A stretch of DNA of 64,000 nt from Ruminococcaceae bacterium P7 (GTDB lineage: Bacteria > Bacillota > Clostridia > Oscillospirales > Acutalibacteraceae): contig FMUA01000010.1 of assembly GCA_900100595.1 (NCBI GenBank), positions 1 to 64,000 on the forward strand, written 5' to 3'. Below, piece by piece: positions 34,187-43,287 of this stretch. The translations under genes and the position numbers were made by a program. The number at the start of each line of letters is the position of its first letter. Position 1 is the stretch's first letter. Below the pieces are notes generated by a model that saw only the letters and a list, made by a program, of their open reading frames with translations, was not told the origin of the DNA and made no database searches.

Positions 34187-35650
34187 ATGAACGGCAGACA
34201 ATATATCGCGATCGATTTGAAATCCTTCTATGCCTCCGTCGAGTGCGTGGAACGCGGACTTGACCCACTTGCCACCAATCTGGTAGTTGCGGATGAGAGC
34301 CGCACCGAAAAGACGATTTGTCTCGCGGTATCGCCGTCACTCAAGGCGTACGGTATTCCGGGCAGGGCAAGGCTGTTCGAGGTGAACCAAAAGCTCAAAG
34401 AGGTCAACGCCCTGCGGCTTTCCAAAACGCCCGAGGGCAAGTTCACGGGAGGCTCTCACTTCAAATATTTTCTCGATCACTATCCCGCGATGTATGTGGA
34501 TTTTATCATCGCCAAGCCGCGCATGGCGCGCTATATGGAGGTCAGCGCGCAGATTTACCGCGTCTATCTGGAGTATTTCGCACCCGAGGACATTCATGTC
34601 TATTCGGTCGACGAGGTGTTTATCGACGCGACGGATTACCTGAAAACCTACGGCATGACCGCGAGGGAGCTTGCCGACACAATCATCCGCGACGTGCTGG
34701 CACGCACGGGCATCACAGCCACGGCAGGTATCGGCACGAACCTCTATCTCGCGAAAATCGCTATGGATATCCACGCCAAGCATATTGAGGCGGACAGAGA
34801 CGGCGTGCGCATCGCGGAGCTGGACGAAATGAGCTATCGCAAACACCTCTGGTCGCACCGTCCTCTGACCGACTTTTGGCGCATCGGGCAGGGATATGCC
34901 TCCAAGCTGGCACGCTACGGGATGTTCACGATGGGCGACGTCGCGCGCTGCTCAATCAGGAACGAGGATCTGCTCTATCAGCTGTTCGGCAAAAACGCCG
35001 AGTTGCTCATTGACCACGCGTGGGGCTGGGAACCGTGCACCATCGCGGAAATCAAGTCCTATACGCCCGCGAGTACCTCGCTGAGCATCGGTCAGGTACT
35101 CGCGGAACCGTATGATTTTGAAAAAGGGCGGCTGATCATCCGCGAGATGGCGGAGCAGCTCGCGCTCGATTTGGTGCGGAAGGGATTGAAAACCGATCAG
35201 GTAGTACTGACCGTCGGTTATGACGTCGCAAATCTCAGACAAAAGTTCAGCGGCGAGGTGACGTATGATCATTACGGCAGAGCCGTGCCCAAGCGCACCC
35301 ACGGCTCTGAAAACCTCGGCGGTTTCACTTCATCAAGCCAGCGCTTCACGGAAGCGGCGGTCAGGCTTTTTTCGCGCATCGTCAACCCTGACCTGCTTGT
35401 ACGGCGCATGTATATCGTCGCGAACCATACCGTTCCAGCTTCAGAGATACCGCAAATCAGCGTTGCGACGCAGCTCAGCCTGTTCGACGCTCCCGCGGCG
35501 GAGGACAGTAAAAAAGAGCGAGAGATTCAGAGGGCTGTTCTTTCCCTGCGGCAGCGTTACGGCAAAAACGCCGTGCTCAAGGGAATGAATCTCAAAGAAG
35601 GCGCTACCGCCAAGGAGCGCAACAGGCAAATCGGCGGTCACAGCGCGTGA
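34187..35650 (+). CDS. Y-family DNA polymerase (DinB/UvrX-type)
   Basis: The protein is 487 aa. The palm opens with YIAIDLKSFYASVECVERG (metal Asp plus steric-gate region), and VYSVDEVFIDATDYL carries the catalytic Asp-Glu pair. ATAGIGTNLYLAKIAMD is the helix-hairpin-helix side. It performs translesion synthesis. The length (typical DinB about 350-410) and the YolD-like gene that follows 14 bases later point to the UvrX-like Firmicutes type rather than classical Pol IV. A LexA-like site precedes it. Confidence 0.92.
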   Translation: MNGRQYIAIDLKSFYASVECVERGLDPLATNLVVADESRTEKTICLAVSPSLKAYGIPGRARLFEVNQKLKEVNALRLSKTPEGKFTGGSHFKYFLDHYPAMYVDFIIAKPRMARYMEVSAQIYRVYLEYFAPEDIHVYSVDEVFIDATDYLKTYGMTARELADTIIRDVLARTGITATAGIGTNLYLAKIAMDIHAKHIEADRDGVRIAELDEMSYRKHLWSHRPLTDFWRIGQGYASKLARYGMFTMGDVARCSIRNEDLLYQLFGKNAELLIDHAWGWEPCTIAEIKSYTPASTSLSIGQVLAEPYDFEKGRLIIREMAEQLALDLVRKGLKTDQVVLTVGYDVANLRQKFSGEVTYDHYGRAVPKRTHGSENLGGFTSSSQRFTEAAVRLFSRIVNPDLLVRRMYIVANHTVPASEIPQISVATQLSLFDAPAAEDSKKEREIQRAVLSLRQRYGKNAVLKGMNLKEGATAKERNRQIGGHSA

Positions 35651-35664
35651 GGAAGGAGGATAAT

Positions 35665-36090
35665 ATGCAGCAGGACAGCTACAGCGATATTCTGCATCTT
35701 CCGCACTACCAATCCAAAAAGCGGCAGCCCATGCCGCTGCATGACCGGGCAGCGCAATTCGCACCCTTTGCGGCGCTCACGGGCTATGACGCCGCTATCA
35801 GCGAAACCGCCAGACTGACGGACAGACGCATTATTCCCGATGATGAAACAGAGCGTGAGCTGAACCTTCAAATCCATCTGCTGGAGGAGCGCATCATCGA
35901 GAAGCCCTCGGCGGCAATCACCTATTTTGTGCCCGATGAACGAAAGGAAGGCGGACAATATGTCACGCTTCACGGCAGGGTACGTCGGATAGATTATTTT
36001 GACGAAATGCTCATTCTGACGGACGGCAAAAAAATCAAACTGGGGGATATTCTTGAAATCCGCCTGAAAGACAGGGCGGAGGATGTATGA
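35665..36090 (+). CDS. YolD-like protein
   Basis: The protein is 141 aa. The start follows GGAAGGAGGA. The segment MPLHDRAAQFAPFAALTGYD and the C-terminal half with VRRIDYFDEMLIL fit YolD-like proteins, which are encoded behind uvrX/Y-family polymerases in Bacillus phages and Clostridia, and are thought to act with them like UmuD with UmuC. Close linkage to the polymerase supports this. Confidence 0.85.
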   Translation: MQQDSYSDILHLPHYQSKKRQPMPLHDRAAQFAPFAALTGYDAAISETARLTDRRIIPDDETERELNLQIHLLEERIIEKPSAAITYFVPDERKEGGQYVTLHGRVRRIDYFDEMLILTDGKKIKLGDILEIRLKDRAEDV

Positions 36091-36099
36091 AAAAGAAAG

Positions 36100-36127
36100 A
36101 AACAGGCGGCTTGTCCGTCTGTTTTTT
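36100..36127 (+). terminator. Terminator after the YolD-like gene
   Basis: AAACAGGCGG and CCGTCTGTTT pair (one G-T) around CTTGT, followed by TTT. Confidence 0.75.
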
Positions 36128-36139
36128 GTACATAAAGCC

Positions 36140-36168
36140 TTGCTTTTTGGTAAACAATGTTATATAAT
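36140..36168 (+). promoter_or_regulatory. Promoter of the sufC-sufB-like operon
   Basis: TTGCTT and TATAAT are 17 bases apart, 45 bases ahead of the sufC start. Confidence 0.6.
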
Positions 36169-36213
36169 GAAAATATTGTGAATTTTGATTATGTTAAAAT
36201 GGAGAAAGAATGT

Positions 36214-36942
36214 ATGCTGGAACTCAAAAATCTCTCCTTCAGCGTAGAGGAGAACGGACGGCAAAAGCCGATTTTACGCGGATTGAACCTGAAAATAGAC
36301 AACAGCCGCTTTGTGGTCATCACAGGTCCCAACGGCAGCGGCAAGTCCACACTTGCCAAGCTGATTATGGGAATAGAAAAGCCCACAGAAGGTCAGATAT
36401 TCTTTGACGGCGAAGATATCACCGACCTGTCCGTGACCGAGCGCGCCAAACGCGGCATCAGCTTTGCTTTTCAGCAGCCTGTCCGCTTCAAGGGCATCCG
36501 TGTCCACGACCTGCTGCGCCTTGCGTCGGGCAAGGATATCTCCGTCGCTGAAGCGTGCGACTATCTCTCCGAGGTAGGACTCTGCGCGCGCGACTATATC
36601 CAACGCGAAATCAACGCGTCCCTGTCGGGCGGCGAGCTCAAGCGCATCGAAATCGCGACGCTGCTCGCGCGTCAGACGAAGCTCAGCGTCTTTGATGAAC
36701 CCGAGGCGGGCATTGACCTCTGGAGCTTCCAGAAACTGATCCGTATTTTCGAGAACATGCGCAGCCAGATCAAGGACAGCTCCATCATCATCATCTCCCA
36801 CCAGGAGCGTATTCTCCGCATCGCCGATGAAATCGTCCTGCTCACGGACGGAGGAATCCGCAAGCAGGGCAGCGCGGACGAGATTCTGCCCGCATTGATC
36901 GGCACAGCCGCGGCGGTAGACGCCTGCGAAAGACTGAAATAA
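36214..36942 (+). CDS. sufC: SufC-like Fe-S cluster assembly ATPase
   Basis: The protein is 242 aa. The start MLELKNLSFSVEENG was set by GGAGAAAG just upstream. Walker A TGPNGSGKSTLAKLI, Q-loop FAFQQPVRF, signature LSGGELKRIEIA and Walker B KLSVFDEPEAGIDLW are present. SufC drives the SufBCD scaffold. The only partner here is one SufB/D-like gene ten bases downstream, so it would form a minimal SufBC (SMS-type) unit. sufS, sufU and sufD are not in the window. Confidence 0.92.
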   Translation: MLELKNLSFSVEENGRQKPILRGLNLKIDNSRFVVITGPNGSGKSTLAKLIMGIEKPTEGQIFFDGEDITDLSVTERAKRGISFAFQQPVRFKGIRVHDLLRLASGKDISVAEACDYLSEVGLCARDYIQREINASLSGGELKRIEIATLLARQTKLSVFDEPEAGIDLWSFQKLIRIFENMRSQIKDSSIIIISHQERILRIADEIVLLTDGGIRKQGSADEILPALIGTAAAVDACERLK

Positions 36943-36952
36943 GGAGGATCCC

Positions 36953-37879
36953 ATGTTAGGCTTAGACGATATTTCCAAGATGATTCTCTCCGAGGTCGCC
37001 GATATCCACGACGAACCGAAGGGTGCGTATAACTTCCGTGTCAACAGCCAGCTCGCAGGCAGACACACCACGGATAACATCGATATCAGCTCCAAGGAGG
37101 ACGGCTCCGGAATCGATATCTTCATCAAACCGAATACCAAAGGCGAAAACGTTCATATTCCCGTCGTTGTGAGCGCCAGCGGCATCAAGGAGACGGTCTA
37201 CAACGATTTCTATATCGGCGACAACTGCGACGTCACGATCGTCGCGGGCTGCGGCATTGACAACTGCGGCGCCCACGACTCGCAGCACGACGGTATCCAT
37301 CGCTTCTACGTCGGCAAAAACGCCCGCATCAAGTACGTGGAGAAGCACTACGGCTCGGGCAGCGGCGAGGGAAAGCGGATCCTCAATCCCGTCACCGAGG
37401 TCTATATGGAAGAAAACGGCGTGATGGAGATGGAGATGGAGCAAATCAAGGGCGTAGACTCCACCGACCGCATGACCATCGCGGAGCTGAAAGCGGGCGC
37501 AAAGCTGCTCATCAAGGAGCGCCTGATGACGCACGGCAGCCAGACGGCGGTCAGCGGCTACAAGGTTTCTCTCAACGGGGAAGGCTCCACCGCCGACGTC
37601 GTGTCACGCTCGGTCGCGAGAGATACCTCCTCCCAGACATTCAACGCCTGCATCGCGGGCAACGCGCCTTGCAGCGGTCATACCGAGTGCGACTCGATCA
37701 TCATGGACAGCGGCAAGATTCTTGCGATTCCCTCGCTTGAGGCGAACAACGTCGACGCAATGCTCGTGCATGAAGCGGCGATCGGCAAAATCGCGGGCGA
37801 CCAGCTGATCAAGCTGATGACACTCGGACTCACCGAGGCAGAGGCAGAGGAACAGATCATCAACGGCTTCCTCAGCTGA
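36953..37879 (+). CDS. Short SufB/SufD-like Fe-S scaffold protein
   Basis: The protein is 308 aa, against about 470 for classical SufB. It keeps the beta-helix core (VTIVAGCGIDNCGAHDSQHD ... FYVGKNARIKYVEKHYG) and the C-terminal SufC-binding helices (VHEAAIGKIAGDQLIKLMTL, then LTEAEAEEQIINGFL). The N-terminal domain of SufB is missing. Short SufB with SufC is the gene pair of the two-gene SMS systems described in methanogens and many anaerobes. An AAGGAGG site sits in front. Confidence 0.88.
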   Translation: MLGLDDISKMILSEVADIHDEPKGAYNFRVNSQLAGRHTTDNIDISSKEDGSGIDIFIKPNTKGENVHIPVVVSASGIKETVYNDFYIGDNCDVTIVAGCGIDNCGAHDSQHDGIHRFYVGKNARIKYVEKHYGSGSGEGKRILNPVTEVYMEENGVMEMEMEQIKGVDSTDRMTIAELKAGAKLLIKERLMTHGSQTAVSGYKVSLNGEGSTADVVSRSVARDTSSQTFNACIAGNAPCSGHTECDSIIMDSGKILAIPSLEANNVDAMLVHEAAIGKIAGDQLIKLMTLGLTEAEAEEQIINGFLS

Positions 37880-37914
37880 AAAGCGGCAGTCAACGACCAC
37901 CGCTTTGTCAATAA

Positions 37915-38373
37915 TTATTGATTGAGAATCCAGACCCCGAAGTTCAGATAGGTGGCGAACAGCACCCAGATGGTGTACGGAATCTGCAGCCGACCCGCGG
38001 TTTTGTCCTTGCGGCAGAACCGCAGCGCCATGATAATGACCAGCGCGTCGAGCAGCAGCAGCCAAAAAAAGGCAAACAGCCGCCACTTCAGCACAAAGAA
38101 CGCCACAGGCCAGAGCAGATTCACGCCGAGCTGCAAATAATAGACCAGTGAATCGGTGGAATCGGGCGTACTCCTGTCCTTCACCAGCCCGTAAGACACG
38201 CCCATCAGTACATACAGAATCGTCCAGACGATGGGGAAGAGTATCGCGGGCGGAGACAGCGGCGGCTTTTTGAGCATATCGAAGTCCATTGAGCCGGAGG
38301 TCAGCAAGCCGATGGCGGCTCCCGACAAAAGAGGTAGAGCTATGGTCGGCGCGTAGATTCTGAATTTTGACAT
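37915..38373 (-). CDS. TspO/MBR family membrane protein
   Basis: The protein is 152 aa. Five membrane helices are visible. KKPPLSPPAILFPIVWTILY is the conserved first-loop motif, LGVNLLWPVAFF and FATYLNFGVWILN the others. TspO binds porphyrins and other ligands and may serve in stress signalling. The gene is alone on the minus strand between two plus-strand units and converges with the SufB-like gene. Confidence 0.93.
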   Translation of the reverse strand: MSKFRIYAPTIALPLLSGAAIGLLTSGSMDFDMLKKPPLSPPAILFPIVWTILYVLMGVSYGLVKDRSTPDSTDSLVYYLQLGVNLLWPVAFFVLKWRLFAFFWLLLLDALVIIMALRFCRKDKTAGRLQIPYTIWVLFATYLNFGVWILNQ

Positions 38374-38488
38374 AATATCGCTCCCATTTGTTTTTTCTGT
38401 ATTACTATATGAACAAACGAGCGGTTTTATACGGATAATATTTTAATTACCGGAAAGCTTTTCATTTTCATCAACAGGAGGCACCATT

Positions 38489-41404
38489 ATGAAAAAGCAT
38501 TATGTTGTCGCAATTGCTGCGGCGCTGATTGCCGCAAGCACGGCAACGGCGGCTTTCGCGGCGGAAACAGGAGAATTGCCTGTTTCCGTTCAGGCAGAGC
38601 AGCAGGTAGGCGCGGCAATCAGCGAAGAGGACGAAACGGGCGCGAATTATCCCGTTATCACAGATTTTTCCTGTACGGGCACGGGCATCAAGGTCTATTG
38701 GTCGGCATATCCGAAGGCGGCACGCTACGGACTCTTTTACCGTGACGCAAGCGGCTGGCACGGAATCGCGACAACCACCTCACTGAGTATGGAATATGAG
38801 GGCTTGCAAAACGAGACGGAATACACCTTCACCGTCAGGGCGCTCGACAAAAACTACGATTTCATCAGCGACTTCAACCGCGACGGCTGGAGCTGCACCT
38901 ATATCGCACCGCCTGTCATCAATTCGCTTTCCGCCGCGTCCGACGGAGTGAAAATCAGCTGGAACAAGAGCAACGCCGCAAGCCGTTACCGCGTTTACCG
39001 CAAGGACAGCAGTCACGGCTGGGCACGTATCGGCGATACGAAAGACACGACCTTTACAGACAAGAGCGCGTCCTCAGGCACGCGCTACACCTACACCGTC
39101 CGCACACTCACGGACGACGGCAGCCGCGAAACAAGCTTCTATAACGACGGAAAATCCATCACCTTTGTCGCAACTCCCGTTGTGACGGAGATTTATAACA
39201 TCAACAACGGCTCGGTCATTTATTGGAACGCCTGCAAGGGCGCGGCACGCTACGGCGTATTCTATCACGATGACAACGGCTGGCACGGCATCGGCACCAC
39301 AACAGACACCGAATACACCGTAAAAGGGCTGAAAACCAACACAGCCTACACCTACACGGTGCGCTGTCTTGACAGCGACGGCGCCTTTGTCAGCGACTTC
39401 AACCGGGAAGGCTGGACGAACACCTATCTTGCGCCTCCCGTGATTTCCTCGCTGCAGCACACGGAAAACGGCGTGACGATCAACTGGAAAAAGTGCGCAG
39501 GTGCTGAGCGCTACAGAGTGTACCGCAAGGACGACAGCCACGGCTGGGCGCGCATCGGAGAGACGGCCGGCACTTCCTTTGACGACAACAACGCGCAGTC
39601 GGGCGTTCGCTACAGCTACACCGTCAGATGTATCTCGGCGGACAGCAGCAGGGAAACAAGCTATTTCAACGAGGGCAAGTCCATCAGCTTTGTCGCGACG
39701 CCTGTTGTGACGGAGATTGAAAACGGAAACGGCAGCTCGACGATATATTGGAAAGCCTGCGGCGGAGCGGCACGCTATGGCGTCTTTTACCGCGACGCAC
39801 AGGGTGAATGGCACGGAATCGCCTCCACCTCCGACACCTATTACACCCATAAGGGACTCAAACACAACCAAACGACCACCTATACCGTCCGCTGTCTTGA
39901 TAAGAACGGCGACTTTGTCAGCGACTTCAACCGGGAAGGCTGGACGAACACCTATCTTGCGCCGCCTGTCATCACGCGCGTAAGCAGCGGCGTTGACGGC
40001 GTTGACGTCGAATGGAAGAAACTCCCCGGCGAAGCGCGTTTCCGCGTCTACCGCAAGGACGCGAGTCACGGCTGGTCGCGCGTCGGAGAAACCGCCGAGG
40101 GCTTCTTTACCGATAAATCCGCCCAGTCCGGCAAAACATACAGCTATACCGTCAGAAGCATCACCGCCGACAGCAGCAAGGAAACAAGCTACTACAACGA
40201 GGGCAAGTCGCTCTACTATGTCGCAACTCCCAAAATCAGCGCTGCGGAAAACGGCAGCGGCTCCGTAACGCTCTATTGGAAAGAATGCAGCGGCGCAAAG
40301 GCGTACCGCGTATTCTATCTCACTGCAGACGGCTGGAAGGGACTCGGCAATACATCGGGTACAAGCTACACGCATGAGGGTCTCAAAAGCTCTCAGACCG
40401 TGACCTATACCGTCCGCTGTCTGGACGGCAGCGGAGACTTCGTCAGCGGCTATGACAAAACCGGATTTGTTCACCGCTACATCGCGCCTCCTGTGATCAA
40501 CAGCGTCGTAAAGGCTGCCAAGGGCTACACCGTCAGCTGGGAAGCCGTAGAGGGCGTCAGCTCCTACCGTCTTTACAGAAGAACCGTCACAAGCGGATGG
40601 GCAAGACTGAGCGATGCAGTTGAAGGTACATGCTACACCGACGCGGCTGCAGAAGCGAACCACCTTTACACCTATACGCTGCGCTGCCTTGACGAAAAGG
40701 GCAACACGATTACCGACTACATCGACGACACGGTTTTCTATATTAACGGAGCTGTCGCAAACGGCAACGTGACCGACAGCGGCAACACCTATTATTTTGA
40801 AAACGGACATTTCCGCAGCGGCTACCAGAGAATCGGCGGAAAGCTCTATTACTATGAAAACGGCAAGGTGCAGAAGGACGCGATCGTCGGCTCCTCGTCC
40901 GAGGGCTGGACATACGCGGGAGAGGACGGAGTTTGCTGCGAAAGCGAGGAGATCAAGCTCGCGGCAAAATTCATGATGGAGAAGTGCAAAGGAAATACCC
41001 GCTATGAAAGACAAAAGTACGGCTTCCTCTATATGGCAAAGAATTTCCCGTACCGCCGCTCCTATGACCATCCCAAGAAGGCATCGGATATCGCTCCTCT
41101 GGCGATCGACCTCTATCAGAGGGAAAGCGGCAACTGCTACCGCTACGCGGCGGCCTATGCCTGCCTCGCGAAAATCGCGGGCCTGCGCACGAGAATGTGC
41201 ATCGGCACCACCTCGGGACTGCCTCACGGCTGGACAGAGGTCATGGTCGACGGCACATGGTACATCTGCGACGTGGACGCGCAGCTTCCCGGCTACGGTT
41301 ATGGCGACTATAAGGCGTATATGATGAGAAGCCACTTCTGGGGCATCAGCGCCACCGACAAATTTGAACTTACCATAAAAGATGGCAAGGCAATCTGGGG
41401 TTAA
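38489..41404 (+). CDS. Exported protein with eight FN3-like modules and transglutaminase domain
   Basis: The protein is 971 aa. A signal peptide ends near ATAAFAAE. Residues of about 50-750 hold eight fibronectin-III-like modules of about 88 aa in strict A-B-A-B order: A types carry YGVFYRD...GWHGI and FVSDFNREGW, B types carry YRVYRKD-SHGWARIGET and FVATPVV. Next come two short cell-wall-binding type repeats (NTYYFENGHFRSGYQ, KLYYYENGKV). The last 150 residues are a transglutaminase-like cysteine peptidase, with Cys in SGNCYRYAAAYACL, His in GLPHGWTEV and Asp in WYICDVDAQ. The modules probably project the enzyme from the wall. Its substrate is unknown. Confidence 0.87.
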   Translation: MKKHYVVAIAAALIAASTATAAFAAETGELPVSVQAEQQVGAAISEEDETGANYPVITDFSCTGTGIKVYWSAYPKAARYGLFYRDASGWHGIATTTSLSMEYEGLQNETEYTFTVRALDKNYDFISDFNRDGWSCTYIAPPVINSLSAASDGVKISWNKSNAASRYRVYRKDSSHGWARIGDTKDTTFTDKSASSGTRYTYTVRTLTDDGSRETSFYNDGKSITFVATPVVTEIYNINNGSVIYWNACKGAARYGVFYHDDNGWHGIGTTTDTEYTVKGLKTNTAYTYTVRCLDSDGAFVSDFNREGWTNTYLAPPVISSLQHTENGVTINWKKCAGAERYRVYRKDDSHGWARIGETAGTSFDDNNAQSGVRYSYTVRCISADSSRETSYFNEGKSISFVATPVVTEIENGNGSSTIYWKACGGAARYGVFYRDAQGEWHGIASTSDTYYTHKGLKHNQTTTYTVRCLDKNGDFVSDFNREGWTNTYLAPPVITRVSSGVDGVDVEWKKLPGEARFRVYRKDASHGWSRVGETAEGFFTDKSAQSGKTYSYTVRSITADSSKETSYYNEGKSLYYVATPKISAAENGSGSVTLYWKECSGAKAYRVFYLTADGWKGLGNTSGTSYTHEGLKSSQTVTYTVRCLDGSGDFVSGYDKTGFVHRYIAPPVINSVVKAAKGYTVSWEAVEGVSSYRLYRRTVTSGWARLSDAVEGTCYTDAAAEANHLYTYTLRCLDEKGNTITDYIDDTVFYINGAVANGNVTDSGNTYYFENGHFRSGYQRIGGKLYYYENGKVQKDAIVGSSSEGWTYAGEDGVCCESEEIKLAAKFMMEKCKGNTRYERQKYGFLYMAKNFPYRRSYDHPKKASDIAPLAIDLYQRESGNCYRYAAAYACLAKIAGLRTRMCIGTTSGLPHGWTEVMVDGTWYICDVDAQLPGYGYGDYKAYMMRSHFWGISATDKFELTIKDGKAIWG
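38620..40750 (+). repeat. FN3 supermodule repeat, 528-bp period
   Basis: The A+B pair is repeated with a 528-bp spacing. The segment for SHGWARIG or SHGWSRVG recurs at about 39012, 39540 and 40068, and that for SDFNREGWTNTYL at about 39389 and 39917. High nucleotide identity between copies suggests recent duplication or gene conversion. Confidence 0.8.
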
Positions 41405-41409
41405 TCCAT

Positions 41410-41435
41410 ACAATCCGCGCTTTTGTGCGGATTGT
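41410..41435 (+). terminator. Hairpin after the FN3-transglutaminase gene
   Basis: ACAATCCGC and GCGGATTGT pair five bases after the stop. The following ACTATTTTAA is a weak T tract. Confidence 0.6.
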
Positions 41436-41531
41436 ACTATTTTAAATACAAAAAAATTACATCAAAAGGGGTATCATTATTTTGAAAAATGTAGTATAAT
41501 AAAGGATAATATTATGAAAGGGAGGTTTTGC

Positions 41532-41936
41532 ATGAAATCATATAAAAAAATTATTGGCATCCTGCTCACTTCACTGATAACGCTCTGCCTGACTTCCGCG
41601 CTCGCCTTTGCCGCATCCGCTGCGGAAAGCACCTACCTCAGGGGCGACGCTGACGGCAACGGCATTGTCGATGTCAAGGATGTAACCACGATCCAAAGCG
41701 TTTTGGCAGAAATAACGGACGACTCCGACAAAAAAATCGAGCTGAGAGCCGATATCAACGGCGATGGCTTGGACATTTCCGACGCAACGGAGATCCAGAT
41801 GAATATCGCGGGATATGAAAACATCTGGCACATCGGAGAAAAAGCTGCGTATCCGCAGCCTACTACAGAGCCGCAAACGACAAAAAAGCCTGTTCCGACC
41901 AAGGATCCCTACGAGTTGCCTATTATTTTCAACTGA
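41532..41936 (+). CDS. Small secreted dockerin protein with YELPIIF tail
   Basis: The protein is 134 aa. The start was set at MKSYKKIIG, with GGGAGG upstream; the longer frame from 41382 overlaps the previous gene. A signal peptide ends near ASAAE. A type I dockerin fills most of the rest (GDADGNGIVDVKDVTTIQS and ADINGDGLDISDATEIQ). A Pro/Thr linker follows, and the protein ends DPYELPIIFN. No enzyme domain is present, so it is a dockerin adaptor or a free plug for cohesins. The same tail closes the lipoprotein at 43288-43740. Confidence 0.85.
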   Translation: MKSYKKIIGILLTSLITLCLTSALAFAASAAESTYLRGDADGNGIVDVKDVTTIQSVLAEITDDSDKKIELRADINGDGLDISDATEIQMNIAGYENIWHIGEKAAYPQPTTEPQTTKKPVPTKDPYELPIIFN

Positions 41937-41968
41937 TAAGAATTGTCCAAAGAAAGGAGTCAACAGTT

Positions 41969-42808
41969 ATGAGAACAACCAACAACGGAAGTACAAAGAA
42001 GAAAAGCTCTTTGCTCGCTTCCAATCCCGTCATGCGCCGGCTCGACAAGGTTAACGAGTACGCGGATGATAACGCCGCAACCTTCGGCGGTATAACGGGA
42101 AAAACCATCTATTTTTTGCTGTTCAGCGTTGTCGGAATCTTTCTGCAGCTGATTCTCGCGAAAACGCTCGCGGGCGGTCAGCTTGTCAACTTCAATATCA
42201 AGGGCTTTGAAGTATCGCTTTACATGTACGAAATTTTCGCTCTGCTCGGCGCGACGATTCTGGCAATTATATTCCAGCTTCTCGCGTTCTTCGCGCGCGG
42301 TACAACACCCGTAACAGGCGCGCTGTACTGCGTCACCCAGGGCTATTTCATCTCATTCCTTGTTTTCAAGGTGCTGAGAGGCTTTGAATATCTCGGCGCG
42401 CTCGCACTGTTGATCACCATGCTCATCGTCGTGGTGATGGCAGTCCTGTATTCCACGGGCATCATCCGCGTGACGAAGAAGTTCCGGATGGTCATGCTGA
42501 CGCTGTTCATCACGGTCATAGCCGTTTCGCTGTTTACCTTCATCGGTTCCTTTATTCCCTTTACACAGCCGATGATAGCCGCGCTGCGTCAGAATTTTGT
42601 TTTGAGCATTGTTTTCGGCGTCATTTTCATCATTATCGCCGCGCTCTTCCTGATTTGCGACTTCAACACCATTGACCACGTTGTCAATGACAGACTGCCG
42701 AAAAAATACGAGTGGCAGGCGGCGTTTGGTCTTTCCTTCACCGTTCTGTGGCTTTACCTCAAGGTTCTTGACCTGATTATCACGATTGCGGGTCACAATA
42801 AAAACTAA
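41969..42808 (+). CDS. Bax inhibitor-1/YccA-type membrane protein
   Basis: The protein is 279 aa. Seven hydrophobic segments follow an N-terminal NPVMRRLDKVNEYADDNAAT. The end DFNTIDHVVNDRLPKKYEWQ, then AAFGLSFTVLWLYLKVLDLI, is the closing signature of the BaxI_1 (YccA-like) family. These are integral membrane proteins with possible ion-channel or stress roles. An AAAGGAG site precedes it, and a hairpin ends the transcript. Confidence 0.85.
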   Translation: MRTTNNGSTKKKSSLLASNPVMRRLDKVNEYADDNAATFGGITGKTIYFLLFSVVGIFLQLILAKTLAGGQLVNFNIKGFEVSLYMYEIFALLGATILAIIFQLLAFFARGTTPVTGALYCVTQGYFISFLVFKVLRGFEYLGALALLITMLIVVVMAVLYSTGIIRVTKKFRMVMLTLFITVIAVSLFTFIGSFIPFTQPMIAALRQNFVLSIVFGVIFIIIAALFLICDFNTIDHVVNDRLPKKYEWQAAFGLSFTVLWLYLKVLDLIITIAGHNKN

Positions 42809-42819
42809 TAAATGATTTT

Positions 42820-42857
42820 TGCGGTCATGTGATTTACTGATTACCTGACCGCATTTT
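42820..42857 (+). terminator. Terminator after the YccA-like gene
   Basis: TGCGGTCA and TGACCGCA pair over 8 bp with an 18-base loop, followed by TTTT. Confidence 0.6.
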
Positions 42858-42869
42858 CAGGAGCAACTC

Positions 42870-43271
42870 ATGCCGACACGAAAATTTGAAGATGTCATCT
42901 CCGAAAAGGGGCAGCTGATTTACACCAACGTCGGCGACAGCATGTATCCGCTGATTCAACCGCGTGATTTACTGGTGATAAAAAAGCTCAGCCGTCCCAT
43001 CCGACGCTTTGACGTACCGCTCTATAAACGCGACAGCGGGCAGTATGTGCTGCACCGTGTCATGAAAATCAAAAAAGACGGCTCCTATGTTATGTGCGGC
43101 GACAACCGAAGCCAACTGGAGTACGGCATCACCGACAGACACATCATCGGAATCCTGACGGATATCATCCGAAACGGTCAGACGATTCCCGTCACAATTC
43201 CAAAACGGACGCTTTGGTTCCGCAGCGTCCGATACAGAAAAGCAGTGTTCCGACTGAAAAAGAAACACTGA
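42870..43271 (+). CDS. S24/S26-family peptidase (signal-peptidase-like)
   Basis: The protein is 133 aa. The Ser nucleophile lies in VGDSMYPLI, the second region is VPLYKRDSGQYVLHRVM and the third is VMCGDNRSQLE, in the order seen in LexA/signal-peptidase proteins. There is no N-terminal membrane helix, unlike a normal type I signal peptidase, and the catalytic Lys is not obvious (YKRDSGQY is the nearest). It precedes the lipoprotein with the YELPIIF tail by 16 bases, so a processing role for that product is possible. Confidence 0.78.
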   Translation: MPTRKFEDVISEKGQLIYTNVGDSMYPLIQPRDLLVIKKLSRPIRRFDVPLYKRDSGQYVLHRVMKIKKDGSYVMCGDNRSQLEYGITDRHIIGILTDIIRNGQTIPVTIPKRTLWFRSVRYRKAVFRLKKKH

Positions 43272-43287
43272 TCAAACGGAGGTCATT

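Noticed and set aside
39074..41413. A 779-codon open frame on the minus strand opposite the FN3-transglutaminase gene
   Set aside because: It mirrors the plus-strand gene codon by codon, has no ribosome site and gives a low-complexity Val/Ala/Arg-rich product with no family. The plus-strand frame has a signal peptide and clear domains.
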